From the NCBI RefSeq assembly GCF_000022085.1, contig NC_011894.1, positions 6,446,501 to 6,510,500 of the forward strand: a stretch of 64,000 nt of DNA. Reading direction: 5' to 3'. The stretch's first letter is position 1, and every line of letters begins with the position of its first letter. A model generated the notes under the pieces. It searched no databases. It saw nothing but the letters and a program-made list of their open reading frames with translations, and was not told the origin of the DNA. Positions 14,662 to 23,092 of this stretch are shown in pieces. This stretch comes from Methylobacterium nodulans ORS 2060. Its GTDB lineage: Bacteria > Pseudomonadota > Alphaproteobacteria > Rhizobiales > Beijerinckiaceae. Position numbers and translations under genes: made by a program.

Positions 14662-15801
14662 TCACCCGGCCGCCCCGAGCTCGGACAGGGCCTGGGCCAG
14701 CGCGTCGACCTCGGCCTCGGCGTGGGCTGCCGAGAAGGCGATGCGCAGGCGCGCCGTGCCGGCGGGCACCGTCGGCGGGCGGATCGCCACCACGAGGAAG
14801 CCCCGCGCCTCGAGGGCCCGCGACAGGGCGAGCGCGGCCTCCGCCTCGCCGACGAGAACCGGCACGACGGCGCTCTGCGCCTCCGGAAGCCCCAGGCGGG
14901 CGGTGAAGCGGCGCGCCAGGGCGAGGGGCCGGGCGGCGCGCTCCGGCTCGGCCTCGATCAGCCGCAGGGCAGCGAGCGCGGCGGCGGCGGAGGCCGGGGG
15001 CAGGCCGGTCGTGTAGACGAAGCTGCGCGCCCGCGAGGTCAGGAGGTCGATCACCGCCCGCGAGGCGCAGAGATAGCCGCCGTAGCTGCCGAGCGCCTTC
15101 GACAGGGTGCCCATCTCGAGCGGCGCCGTGGCGTCCGGCCCGACCACGCCGAGCCCGTGCGCGTCGTCGACGAGGGTCCAGGCATCGAAGGACCGCGCGA
15201 GGTCCAGGATGTCGGCCACGGGCGCGCGGTCGCCGTCCATCGAGAAGACGCGCTCGGTCAGGATGAGCGCGTGGCGCGCCTCGCCGCGCTCGCGCGCGAG
15301 CAACGCTTCGAGATGCTTAAGATCGTTGTGGCGGAAGGGCAGGGTGCGGGCGCCCGAGAGCCGCGTGCCCGCCCACATGCAGGAATGGCCGAGTTCGTCG
15401 ATGAGGATCAGGTCGCCCGCTCCGGCCAGCGCCGGTGTGATGCCGAGATTGGCGAGATAGCCGCTGCCGAACACCAGCGCCGCCTCATGGCCCTTGCGCC
15501 GGGCGAGTTCCGCCTCGAGCTCGGCGAAGACCGGATGATCGCCCGTGACGAGGCGCGAGCCGCCGCTGCCGGCCCCGTAGCGCTCTAGCGCAGCGCGGGC
15601 TGCCGCGACCACGGCCGGGTGCGTGGCGAGGCCGAGATAATCGTTGCAGGAGAACGAGACCACCGGCCGTCCGCCCCGCTCGGCCCGGGCGCCGCCCGTG
15701 CGGGCGGTCGGAACCAGGCGGCGGCGCAGGCCCGCGGCATTGAGCCCGGCGAGCTTGGCTTCAGCGAAGGCGTCGAGGCTGGGGGTGAGGGAAGCCGGCA
15801 T
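14662..15801 (-). CDS. bioF: 8-amino-7-oxononanoate synthase
   Basis: BioF is the PLP enzyme that condenses pimeloyl thioester with L-alanine, the first dedicated step in biotin ring assembly. The 379-residue product has the fold-type I landmarks in order: SCNDYLGLATHP, GAGSGGSRLVTGDHPVFAELE, FGSGYLANLG, LIDELGHSCMWAG, LVDDAHGLGVVG (Asp for the PLP nitrogen) and TLSKALGSYGGYL with the Schiff-base Lys. The ATG at 15801 gives the usual family length; a longer frame upstream to 15906 is low-complexity. It is divergent from the MarR-GNAT gene, with a 155-base shared upstream region that contains a 13-bp palindrome. Confidence 0.95.
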   Translation of the reverse strand: MPASLTPSLDAFAEAKLAGLNAAGLRRRLVPTARTGGARAERGGRPVVSFSCNDYLGLATHPAVVAAARAALERYGAGSGGSRLVTGDHPVFAELEAELARRKGHEAALVFGSGYLANLGITPALAGAGDLILIDELGHSCMWAGTRLSGARTLPFRHNDLKHLEALLARERGEARHALILTERVFSMDGDRAPVADILDLARSFDAWTLVDDAHGLGVVGPDATAPLEMGTLSKALGSYGGYLCASRAVIDLLTSRARSFVYTTGLPPASAAAALAALRLIEAEPERAARPLALARRFTARLGLPEAQSAVVPVLVGEAEAALALSRALEARGFLVVAIRPPTVPAGTARLRIAFSAAHAEAEVDALAQALSELGAAG

Positions 15802-15906
15802 GGCGGCGCTGTGGCGCCTGCAGGCGGCCCGTGTCAAGGCGGGCGCGGATCCCACTCTCGGCGGAGGTCGGCGCAGCATCGCCGCCGCATGGGAGCGGGA
15901 CAACAC

Positions 15907-15919
15907 TTGACTCAGTCAA
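15907..15919. promoter_or_regulatory. Palindromic operator candidate between bioF and the MarR-GNAT gene
   Basis: TTGACTCAGTCAA is a perfect 13-bp palindrome about 38 bases before the MarR-GNAT start and about 106 bases before the bioF start on the other strand. TTGACT could serve as a -35 hexamer. Its size and symmetry suit a MarR-family dimer, and the nearest regulator gene is the MarR-GNAT itself, so autoregulation is plausible. The assignment rests on position and symmetry only. Confidence 0.5.
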
Positions 15920-15956
15920 CTAACATGACCACCTTCCCGCATCCCCGGGAGGGACC

Positions 15957-16937
15957 ATGACCGAGCTTTCATCCTCCGCCGACGAGGCCATCGCCGCGGT
16001 GCGGGCCTTCAGCCGCTTCTACACGCGGCAGATCGGCCTTCTCGACGAGGGGCTGCACCGGACTGCCTTCTCCCTCACCGAGGCGCGCGTGCTCTACGAA
16101 CTCGCCCATCGCGACGGGCTCACCGCGACGGAGCTCGGCCAGGATCTGGGGCTCGATGCAGGCTATCTCAGCCGCCTGCTCAAGCGCTTCGCCGCCCAGG
16201 GCCTCGTCATGCGCACGCCCTCGGCGGAGGACGGGCGCCGCCACGTGCTCGCCCTCACGCCGGCCGGGCGCGCGGCCTTCGCGCCCCTCGACGAGGCCTC
16301 CCGGCGCGAGGTCGGCGCGATGCTGGGGCGGCTCGCGGACTCGGACCGCACGGCGCTGGTGCGGGCGATGCGCACGGTGCAGCGCCTCCTCGGCGAGGCG
16401 CCCGCGTCCGTCAGGCTGCGCCCCTTCCGCCCCGGCGATACCGGCTGGATCATCCACCGGCAGGGCCGTCTCTATGCGGAGGAATACGGCTGGGACGACA
16501 GCTTCGAGGGCTTGGTCGCCGGGATCCTGGCCGGGTTCGTGGCGAGCCACGATCCGGCCCGCGAGCGCGGCTGGGTGGCCGAGCGCGGGGACGAGCCGGT
16601 CGGCAGCATCTTCCTGATGCGCCAGTCGGAGACGGTGGCGAAGCTGCGGCTCCTCTACGTCGAGGCGGCGGCACGGGGCACCGGCACCGGCCGGCAGCTG
16701 GTCGAGACCTGCCTCGCCTTCGCGCGCGAGGCCGGCTACCGGCAGGTGACGCTCTGGACCAACGACGTGCTGGTCCCGGCCCGGCGCCTCTACGAGAATG
16801 CGGGCTTCCGCCTGACCGAGCGCGCGCCGCACCGCTCCTTCGGGACGGATCTCGTCGGCGAAACCTGGACGCTCGATCTCGACGCGCGACCTCGCGACTT
16901 GACACCGCCGCCCGTTCCGCCCGACTGCGCCGCATGA
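15957..16937 (+). CDS. MarR-GNAT fusion: transcriptional regulator with acetyltransferase domain
   Basis: The 326-residue protein joins an N-terminal MarR winged helix (about 10-145; recognition segment LTATELGQDLGLDAGYLSRL, wing region SAEDGRRHVLALTPAGR) to a C-terminal GNAT domain (about 150-300; acetyl-CoA loop AAARGTGTGRQLVE, then YENAGFRLTE). Such fusions are a known architecture. The ATG at 15957 follows GGGAGGGA. Its TGA overlaps the bioA start (ATGA at 16934-16937), so the two are translationally coupled. This coupling and the divergent bioF make it a candidate regulator of biotin synthesis, which in many alphaproteobacteria is handled by the unrelated GntR-type BioR. What it acetylates is unknown. 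Domains are sure; the biotin role is inference. Confidence 0.9.
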   Translation: MTELSSSADEAIAAVRAFSRFYTRQIGLLDEGLHRTAFSLTEARVLYELAHRDGLTATELGQDLGLDAGYLSRLLKRFAAQGLVMRTPSAEDGRRHVLALTPAGRAAFAPLDEASRREVGAMLGRLADSDRTALVRAMRTVQRLLGEAPASVRLRPFRPGDTGWIIHRQGRLYAEEYGWDDSFEGLVAGILAGFVASHDPARERGWVAERGDEPVGSIFLMRQSETVAKLRLLYVEAAARGTGTGRQLVETCLAFAREAGYRQVTLWTNDVLVPARRLYENAGFRLTERAPHRSFGTDLVGETWTLDLDARPRDLTPPPVPPDCAA

Positions 16938-18181
16938 GCGAGCCCCGCGACGACCTCCTCTGGCGCCCCTACACGCAGATGAAGACGGCGGCCCCGCCGC
17001 TGCGGGCGGCGCGCACGCAGGGCAGCCGCATCGTGCTGGAGGACGGGCGCGAGCTCGTCGACGGCATCGCCTCCTGGTGGACAGCCTGCCACGGCTACAA
17101 CCATCCCCACATCAGGCAGGCCGTGGCCGCCCAGCTCGACGCCATGCCGCACGTGATGTTCGGCGGCCTGACGCATGCGCCGGCCGAGGATCTTGCGCGC
17201 CGCCTCGCCGCCCTTCTGCCCGGCGATCTCGACCACGTCTTCTTCTCGGATTCGGGCTCGGTCGCGGTCGAGGTCGCCCTGAAGGCGGCGGCCCAGGTCT
17301 GGCTCAACCGCGGCGTCGCGGGCCGCAGCCGCTTCGCCGCCTTCCGGGGCGGCTATCACGGCGACACGATGGGGGCGATGTCGGTCTGCGATCCCGAGGA
17401 GGGGATGCATCGCCGCTTCGGCCGCTACCTGCCCGAGCAGCTCTTCTTCGACCTGCCGGACACGCGCGCGCGCGAGACGGCCGTCGATGCCGGGCTCGCG
17501 CGCCACCGCGACACCCTGGCGGGGGTGATCGTGGAGCCGCTGGTGCAGGGGGCGGGGGGCATGCGCATGCATCCCCCGGAGGTGCTGGCGACCGTCGCGC
17601 GGCTCGCCCGGCGCCACGGCCTGATCCTCATCCTCGACGAGGTCTTCACCGGATTCGGCCGCACGGGCACGCTCTTCGCCTGCGAGCAGGCGGGCGTGGT
17701 GCCGGACCTGATCTGCTTGTCGAAGGCGCTCACCGGCGGCACCCTGCCGCTCGCCGCCACGGTGGCGACCGCTGAGATCTTCGCCGCCTTCTGGTCCGAC
17801 GACCCGGCCGCCGCGCTGATGCACGGCCCGACCTTCATGGCGAATCCGCTCGCCTGCGCGGCGGCGAATGCCAGCCTCGACCTGTTCGCCCGCGAGCCGC
17901 GCCTCGCCCAGGCGAACCGCATCGCGGCGCAGCTGGAGGAGGGCTTGGCGCCCCTGCGCGGCCGGCCCGGCATTCGCGACGTGCGGGTGCTCGGCGCCAT
18001 CGGGGCGGTGCAGCTCGTCCCGCCCACCGACCTCGCCGGCATGAAGGCGGCCTTCCTGGAGAGGGGCGCCTGGGTGCGCCCGTTCGGCGACATCGTCTAT
18101 CTGACGCCCGCCCTCACGATCCCGGAAGAGGATCTGGCGCGGCTCACCGGCGCCATGCGGGAGATCCTGGGGGCAGCCTGA
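16934..18181 (+). CDS. bioA: Adenosylmethionine-8-amino-7-oxononanoate aminotransferase
   Basis: BioA transfers the amino group of SAM to the BioF product, giving 7,8-diaminopelargonate for BioD. The 415-residue protein starts LLWRPYTQMK, the N-terminal signature of BioA, followed by SWWTACHGYNHP, FSDSGSVAVEVALK (PLP phosphate loop), FRGGYHGDTMGAMSV, LILDEVFTGFGRTG and LSKALTGGTLPLAAT with the Schiff-base Lys. Length is normal. It is coupled to the MarR-GNAT gene upstream by a 4-base overlap, whereas bioF and bioD are on the other strand, so the three biotin genes form two divergent units. Confidence 0.95.
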   Translation: MSEPRDDLLWRPYTQMKTAAPPLRAARTQGSRIVLEDGRELVDGIASWWTACHGYNHPHIRQAVAAQLDAMPHVMFGGLTHAPAEDLARRLAALLPGDLDHVFFSDSGSVAVEVALKAAAQVWLNRGVAGRSRFAAFRGGYHGDTMGAMSVCDPEEGMHRRFGRYLPEQLFFDLPDTRARETAVDAGLARHRDTLAGVIVEPLVQGAGGMRMHPPEVLATVARLARRHGLILILDEVFTGFGRTGTLFACEQAGVVPDLICLSKALTGGTLPLAATVATAEIFAAFWSDDPAAALMHGPTFMANPLACAAANASLDLFAREPRLAQANRIAAQLEEGLAPLRGRPGIRDVRVLGAIGAVQLVPPTDLAGMKAAFLERGAWVRPFGDIVYLTPALTIPEEDLARLTGAMREILGAA

Positions 18182-18204
18182 CGGATCGGGCCGCCCGACC
18201 CGTC
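18180..18204 (+). terminator. Hairpin overlapping the bioA stop codon
   Basis: GACGGATCGGG and CCCGACCCGTC pair with a single mismatch around a 3-base loop, immediately at the end of bioA. It lacks a T-tract, so a role as intrinsic terminator is uncertain. Confidence 0.4.
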
Positions 18205-18369
18205 ATACCAACGGTGATTCATGTGACCGTTGGTTCCGTTCTCGAATTGTCGCCAAGCCTCTTCAACAAAGCCTCTGGCTTGGCATCGACCATTCGAGAT
18301 GGTCAACGGCCCGATGCGTGAGCATGCGCGGCAGCACTTGGCTTACGTCAGCAGCCGGGGCCGTTGGGA

Positions 18370-19086
18370 TCAGACCGGGACCCGCGCCGGCAGGAGCGCC
18401 GCGGCCACCGCCTCGGGCGTGTCGAACAGGTGGCCGGGCCGCAGCGCCGCTAGCGCCTCGGGCCGGGTGTAGCCCCAGGTCACCGCTCCGAAGGCGAGCC
18501 CACAGGAGGCCGCGGCCTCCGCGTCGCGGATCTCGTCGCCGAGGCAGATGACCCGGCCGGGCGCGATCCCGCTGCCCCGCACCACGGCACGGAACCGGCG
18601 GGCCTTGCCGAACAGGGCCGAACCGCAGGCGAAATGCGCGATGCGCGCGGCGTTCTCCGGGCCGAGCACCCGGCGCACAATGTCCTCGCGGTTCGAGGTC
18701 ACGACCGCGAGGCGCACGCCGCCCGCATCGAGGCGATGCAGCAGGGCGGCGATGCCCGGAAACAGCCGGAGTTCCGCGATGTCGCGGGCGGCGAGCGCGC
18801 GCATGTGGCGCGCGATGAGCGGCAGCTTCCAGGCCGGCACCGCGAGGTGCCGCAGGACCGCCTGCGCGCCGAGGCCGCGCAGCAGCTCGATCTCCTCCGC
18901 GGCGACCCGGCGGAAGCCGTAGCGGTCGGCGACGCCGTTCAGCACCCGGCAGAACCACGGGAAGCTGTCGGCCAGGGTGCCGTCGAAATCGAGGATCGCG
19001 AGCCCGTAGGGCGCTCCTTCGGAGCGCGAAGCCCCTTCGGAGCGCGAAGCCCCTCCGGGGTGCGGGGCCCCGGTGGGGCGGCTCAC
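18370..19086 (-). CDS. HAD-superfamily hydrolase (phosphoglycolate phosphatase-like)
   Basis: The core begins at LAILDFDGTLADSFPWF (motif I DxDGT), followed by LAVVTSNRED (motif II Ser/Thr), a Lys in FGKARRF (motif III) and CLGDEIRDAEAA (motif IV Asp/Glu pair), so all catalytic residues of a subfamily IA phosphatase are present. The nearest start is a GTG at 19086 that overlaps the TGA of the upstream gene (GTGA), giving 238 residues and a short leader containing a duplicated ASRSEG segment from an 18-bp tandem repeat at 19016-19051. A start closer to motif I would need a non-standard codon. It is probably co-transcribed with the proline-rich protein gene upstream. Substrate unproven. Confidence 0.85.
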   Translation of the reverse strand: MSRPTGAPHPGGASRSEGASRSEGAPYGLAILDFDGTLADSFPWFCRVLNGVADRYGFRRVAAEEIELLRGLGAQAVLRHLAVPAWKLPLIARHMRALAARDIAELRLFPGIAALLHRLDAGGVRLAVVTSNREDIVRRVLGPENAARIAHFACGSALFGKARRFRAVVRGSGIAPGRVICLGDEIRDAEAAASCGLAFGAVTWGYTRPEALAALRPGHLFDTPEAVAAALLPARVPV

Positions 19087-19646
19087 CGGCAGTAGCGCGG
19101 CAGGCGGCGCTTCCAGCGCTCGCCGACCCGCAACTCCTCCTCGCGCCGCTTCGACCGGGGCGCCGCCTCGCTCACATTCCGCACGGCGGCGAGCGCCACC
19201 GGAGCGGGGTCGGGCGGCGCCACCGCCGGCGCTGGCGCGGCGGGCGGCTCGTCCGGCCAATCCTCGGGCCAGACGAAGCCCCGACGCGCGGGCGGCGCGG
19301 CGGGCTTGCGCGCGGCAGGCCGGCGCTGGCGGCGGAAGATCGGCTCCTCCTCGACGACGGGCTCCGGCTCGGGCGGCGGCGGCTCCGGCGGCACGATCAG
19401 GCTCGGCAGCACCCGGCGGGACGGCGCGGCGGCCGCGCGGCTGCGCGACGGCTGCGGCGCCGTGGGCTCGGGATCGAAGCGGCCGGACTGGGTCGCGGCG
19501 GCGGCCTCCTCGATTAGGCCGGTGCCGGCCCAGAGAGCGCTCGCCTGCGCCTTCGGCGCGGCCGTTTCGCTCGAGGCGGCGATGGGGGAGGTGCGGGTAC
19601 GTTTGATCTCGACCGTGAACGACGGTCTCGCGCGGTAGCGCGTCAT
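19083..19646 (-). CDS. Proline/alanine-rich protein of unknown function
   Basis: This 187-residue product begins MTRYRARPSFTVEIKRTRTS and is dominated by low-complexity Pro, Ala, Arg and Glu stretches (for example PPEPPPPEPEPVVEEE), with a more ordered segment RRGFVWPEDWPDEPP and a basic C-terminal tail ending RWKRRLPRYCR. There is no signal peptide or membrane helix, so it is probably cytoplasmic and partly disordered. Its TGA overlaps the GTG start of the HAD hydrolase. No known domain was recognised. Confidence 0.6.
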   Translation of the reverse strand: MTRYRARPSFTVEIKRTRTSPIAASSETAAPKAQASALWAGTGLIEEAAAATQSGRFDPEPTAPQPSRSRAAAAPSRRVLPSLIVPPEPPPPEPEPVVEEEPIFRRQRRPAARKPAAPPARRGFVWPEDWPDEPPAAPAPAVAPPDPAPVALAAVRNVSEAAPRSKRREEELRVGERWKRRLPRYCR

Positions 19647-19884
19647 CGAGTGTCCTGAAGCGATCTGTTCGGGATGGCGTCCGCCGCACGGTGCGCGGGC
19701 GCCTGCCCCTCACTTAGGATGAGATGCATCACTTGTCCATGCGGGGAGTTGATAAAGTGTCAACGAACATGTTGTGGCGGACTTCGCTGCGGTTAAGCGC
19801 CGCCGATAGCGCCGGGGCGGCAAGTTCTGGGCGTGTCGTCGGGTGCTTCGCAGGGTTCGGCAGGGACCGGGGAGCCGACGCGGC

Positions 19885-20598
19885 ATGAACATCTTCGTCC
19901 TGACGGGGGCCGGCATCTCGGCCGAGAGCGGGCTCGGCACCTTCCGCGACCGCGGCGGCCTGTGGAGCCGGTTCGATCCCGCACGGCTCGCCACGCCCGA
20001 AGCCTTCGCGGAGGATCCCGATACGGTCCACGCCTTCTACAACCTGCGGCGGCGGGGCGTGTGCGACGCCGCACCGAACGCCGCGCACCGGGCGCTCGCA
20101 CGCCTGCAGGCGGCGCTGCCGGCGCGGGGCGGGCGCCTGTTCCTGTGCACGCAGAACATCGACGACCTGCACGAGCGCGCCGGCGCGTCGGACGTGGTGC
20201 ACATGCACGGCGAGATTTTTCGGGCGCGCTGCCTGTCCTGCGGGGCGTCGCATCCCTGGCGCGCGAATCTCGGCGTCGCGACCGCCTGCCCCGCCTGCGG
20301 GCGCGCGGGCGGGATGCGGCCGGACGTGGTGTGGTTCGGCGAGGTGCCGCTCCACCTCGACGCCATCGACGCGGGCCTCGCGGCGGCCGACCTCTTCGTC
20401 GCCATCGGCACGTCGGGGGTGGTCTATCCGGCTGCGGGCTACGTCGCGCAGGCCCGCCGCCGGGGCATCCCGACTCACGAGATCAACCTCGCGCCCTCCG
20501 ACACGGCGCATGTCTTCGACACCGCCGCCTACGGCCCGGCGACCGAGACGGTGCCGGCCTGGGTCGAAGCGGTGCTGGCCCGCCCTCGAAGTCCTTGA
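19885..20598 (+). CDS. cobB: NAD-dependent protein deacylase (class III sirtuin)
   Basis: CobB removes acetyl and other acyl groups from protein lysines using NAD. The 237-residue protein shows GAGISAESGLGTFRD (NAD-binding), TQNIDDLHERAG, the catalytic His in VHMHGE, a four-cysteine zinc site (CLSC and CPAC), VVWFGE, and IGTSGVVYPAA. YNLRR supplies the Tyr-x-x-Arg pair that in SIRT5 and E. coli CobB accommodates succinyl and malonyl groups, so desuccinylase activity is plausible. The ATG at 19885 follows GGGGAGCC. It is divergent from the proline-rich protein gene and stands alone. Confidence 0.95.
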   Translation: MNIFVLTGAGISAESGLGTFRDRGGLWSRFDPARLATPEAFAEDPDTVHAFYNLRRRGVCDAAPNAAHRALARLQAALPARGGRLFLCTQNIDDLHERAGASDVVHMHGEIFRARCLSCGASHPWRANLGVATACPACGRAGGMRPDVVWFGEVPLHLDAIDAGLAAADLFVAIGTSGVVYPAAGYVAQARRRGIPTHEINLAPSDTAHVFDTAAYGPATETVPAWVEAVLARPRSP

Positions 20599-20652
20599 TG
20601 GGTCGAATGTCCGGACGGGAATAAGATGTCCACGTCTCCTGGGTGTTCTCCA

Positions 20653-20873
20653 AGAGCCTACTCGAGTGTCGAGGACACACTTATGATGACTTTATGCTTT
20701 ATATAGCTTGTTCTTTCCCACCCCACGACCTCATCCTGAGGTGCTTGCGAAGCAAGCCTCGAAGGAGGGCTCCAGTTTTCTCAGCGGGTTCTGGAACCCT
20801 CCTTCGAGGCTGCCGCAAGCGGCAGCACCTCAGGATGAGGGCGAGGGTGGGATAAACTGCTCAAACAGGCTCT
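20653..20873. repeat. Palindromic dispersed repeat, copy 2 (long stem)
   Basis: This copy shares with 5101-5249 the end AGAGCC, the GTCGAGGACA..CTTATGATGACTTTAT left arm and the right end GGTGGGATAAACTGCTCAAA plus CAGGCTCT. Its inverted arms are extended to about 60 bases each, adding GCCTCGAAGGAGGG and its complement around a loop near 20780-20795. The longer stem is imperfect. It sits downstream of cobB and downstream of the convergent AsmA gene, where the structure could stop transcription from both. Confidence 0.85.
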
Positions 20874-20874
20874 A

Positions 20875-20909
20875 ATACGGTCTCCGAACGGATCAACCGG
20901 AGACCGTAT
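20875..20909. repeat. Short palindrome ATACGGTCTCCG...CGGAGACCGTAT
   Basis: A perfect 12-bp stem flanks an 11-base loop containing GGATCAAC. The outer sequence matches the ends of the larger inverted repeat at 31024-31272 (ATACGG...GATCAACCGG...CCGTAT), so this looks like the terminal part of that repeat family, directly abutting the palindromic element to its left. Confidence 0.65.
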
Positions 20910-21006
20910 AAGCAGACTTGCATTGGCGTGCCAACACTTCGCTGAGGCTTTTGGTCTATCGCAGGTCTTCGCCGGAAAACCGCAAAACTCTTGTCCGAAA
21001 CCTGCT

Positions 21007-22761
21007 TCAAGGCGCGTAGGCGCTGGCCGCGGCGGGCAGGGCCGGGGAGGCCGGACGGGGCGGGGACAGGAGGCGCAGGCGCGGCGCCCCCCAGGGGCCG
21101 GCGAGCTCATACCGGGCCGGCCGGCCTTCCGCGCTGCGTAAGGGATCACGCGCGGACGGCTCGACCTCGGCGGCGAAACGCTGCTCGGGCAGGACGACCC
21201 GGCCGCGCAGGGTGAGGGCGGAGGAGGCGGTGCGGATCTGGCCCTGCGTGATCTCGCCGAGGCCGGCGCTGAGCCCGAGCGTCACCTGCGCCCGCTCGAA
21301 GGGAAGCCGGCCGCCGCGGCGCAGGGCCGGCTCGGCCCCCGGCGTCTCGGCGAGCGCGACGCCGGCGATCTCCCCGTCATCGACCGTGACGGAGACGCGC
21401 CCGCCGACCCGGCGGGTCATCTCGGCGAGGTCCGCCCCCGCCGCGTCGAGCGCGAGCGAGCCCTGCACCCGCCCGAGGATGGGGCGGGCGAGGCCAAGAT
21501 CCGTCAGGAGGGAGCCGAGATCGACCCGGTCGGCCGTGCCCTGGAGCTTCGCTTCGAGCCCCGCCGATCCGGCATCGACCAGCACCGCCCGCCCCTTGAC
21601 GGTGCCGCCCTGCAGGGTCGCGCGCCCGAGGCTCGCCTCGACGGCGCCGGCCCGGACGAGGAGGCCCGCCGCGACGTCCTCGGCCTGGAGCGGGCCGATC
21701 CGGGCTGCCGCCGCCGAGACCCTGAGGTCGAGGTCGCCGCCCGTCCAGGGGGCGAGGGCGAGCGGCGCATCGGCTGAGCCCGCCTCCGCGCGGCCGGGGA
21801 GCAGCGCCGAGAGGTCGAGGCGCTCCGCCGCGAGGGTGCCCGAGAGGGCGAGCCGGCCGTCCGGCCCGAGGGTTGCGGCGCCCGCACCGTCGAGCACCGT
21901 ATCGGCGAGGACGAGGCGCAGGGACGGCATCGCGAGGGTGTCGGGCCGCGCCTCGAAGCGGCCCTCCAGGGTGACGCGGCCGAGGGCCGGCGCGAGCGGC
22001 GCCCGGGCGCCGACCCATGCCAGGGTCTCGGACAGCGCACGGGTCGTGAAGCGGCCCTCGCCGGCGAGGGCAGGCCCGCCCTGCCAGGATCCCGTCCCGT
22101 CGAGGTCCAGGCTGCCCGAGGGCCAGGCGATCGTCGCCCTGACCGGGCTCGGGGTCCCCATGGCGAGGTCGAGGGGGCGTGCGGCGGCAAACACCACATG
22201 GGTCGGCACCCCGCGCCAGGAGAAGCGGCCGGAGAGGTCGAGCCCGGCGCCCGCGCGCGGCCAGCTCACCGAGAGGGTGAGATCGCCCAGGCGGTCGGAT
22301 CCGGATTCACCGGCCGTGATCCGTCCCTCGGTGACAGAGAGGCGGCGCAGGGGCCGGGCCCCGTCGGCGAGGCGCGCGGTCAGCCGGGCGAGGGGGCCCG
22401 CCCAACGGTCGTCGTCCTCGGGCAGGACGAGGCGGGTGCCCGCGAGCGTCAGCGCCGCAGCTTCGGCCTGCCCGGTCAGCAGAGCGCCGAGGCCGAGCTG
22501 CACCTCCAGGCTCCGGCTTTCGGCGAGCAGCCGCCCGCCGTTCAGGACGCGCACATGCTGGAAGCGCAGGCGCGGCGCCGGCAGCAGGGCGAGCGTGGTC
22601 GGCCCCTGGGCCTCGAAGGTGAGGCCGTAGGCCCGGGCGAGATGGCGTCCGACGAAGGCGCGGGCCGCCGGCGTCGCCACGGTCCAGGATTGACAGGCCG
22701 CGGCGGCCAGCACCAGCGCCGAGGCGCCGCCGCAGAGGACCAGGATGGATCGGCGCGACAT
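21007..22761 (-). CDS. AsmA-family protein
   Basis: The 584-residue product starts MSRRSILVLCGGASALVLAA, a single N-terminal membrane anchor or signal segment, and continues as a long beta-rich repetitive protein typical of AsmA/YhdP-like proteins that span the periplasm and are linked to lipid transport and outer-membrane homeostasis. Typical features are the early FVGRHLARAYGLTFEAQGPT segment, repeated GxLxLDGxG strands, and a C-terminal AsmA-like stretch around DGEIAGVALAE and QIRTASSALTLRGRV. The ATG at 22761 has GGGGAG upstream. It is divergent from the CoA-transferase operon, with about 330 bases between. Confidence 0.85.
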   Translation of the reverse strand: MSRRSILVLCGGASALVLAAAACQSWTVATPAARAFVGRHLARAYGLTFEAQGPTTLALLPAPRLRFQHVRVLNGGRLLAESRSLEVQLGLGALLTGQAEAAALTLAGTRLVLPEDDDRWAGPLARLTARLADGARPLRRLSVTEGRITAGESGSDRLGDLTLSVSWPRAGAGLDLSGRFSWRGVPTHVVFAAARPLDLAMGTPSPVRATIAWPSGSLDLDGTGSWQGGPALAGEGRFTTRALSETLAWVGARAPLAPALGRVTLEGRFEARPDTLAMPSLRLVLADTVLDGAGAATLGPDGRLALSGTLAAERLDLSALLPGRAEAGSADAPLALAPWTGGDLDLRVSAAAARIGPLQAEDVAAGLLVRAGAVEASLGRATLQGGTVKGRAVLVDAGSAGLEAKLQGTADRVDLGSLLTDLGLARPILGRVQGSLALDAAGADLAEMTRRVGGRVSVTVDDGEIAGVALAETPGAEPALRRGGRLPFERAQVTLGLSAGLGEITQGQIRTASSALTLRGRVVLPEQRFAAEVEPSARDPLRSAEGRPARYELAGPWGAPRLRLLSPPRPASPALPAAASAYAP

Positions 22762-23092
22762 CGCTCCCCGGCTGATGGTGTGTGACCTCAGGTGCCCCCT
22801 GCACGGTCGCGCCGCCTCGCGGGCGGGCGGCGCACGCGCCATCCCTCGGCCTTCCCTTACTCCCTCGCGGACGGTTTGTCTTCAGCCCGGCGCAGCGCGA
22901 CCCCGGCGATCCAAAGCTCAGGCGCCGCCAGGCCACGTCTGTGCCGGATCGACGCAGTTTTCGCCCACGCCCCCGTGACCGCCCGCCCGAACGGTGCTTA
23001 AGAAGGAGCCTGTCGAGACTCGTCTCATGCGGGAGACGGGCACGGCAGGCGCCGGCTCCGCGTGAGGCCCGGCGTCCAGGAGAGGGATCGAG
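22762..23092. other. Divergent intergenic region between asmA-like and scoA genes
   Basis: The 331 bases contain no supported gene. A small hairpin (CGTCTC...GAGACG, about 23022-23038) lies in the probable 5' leader of the CoA-transferase operon, about 55 bases before its start, and GGAGAGGGA precedes the scoA ATG. No promoter could be assigned with confidence. Confidence 0.4.

Noticed and set aside
15802..15956. BioR box or biotin riboswitch upstream of bioF
   Set aside because: I saw no TTATMKATAA-type BioR site and no known biotin riboswitch exists; only the TTGACTCAGTCAA palindrome is present.
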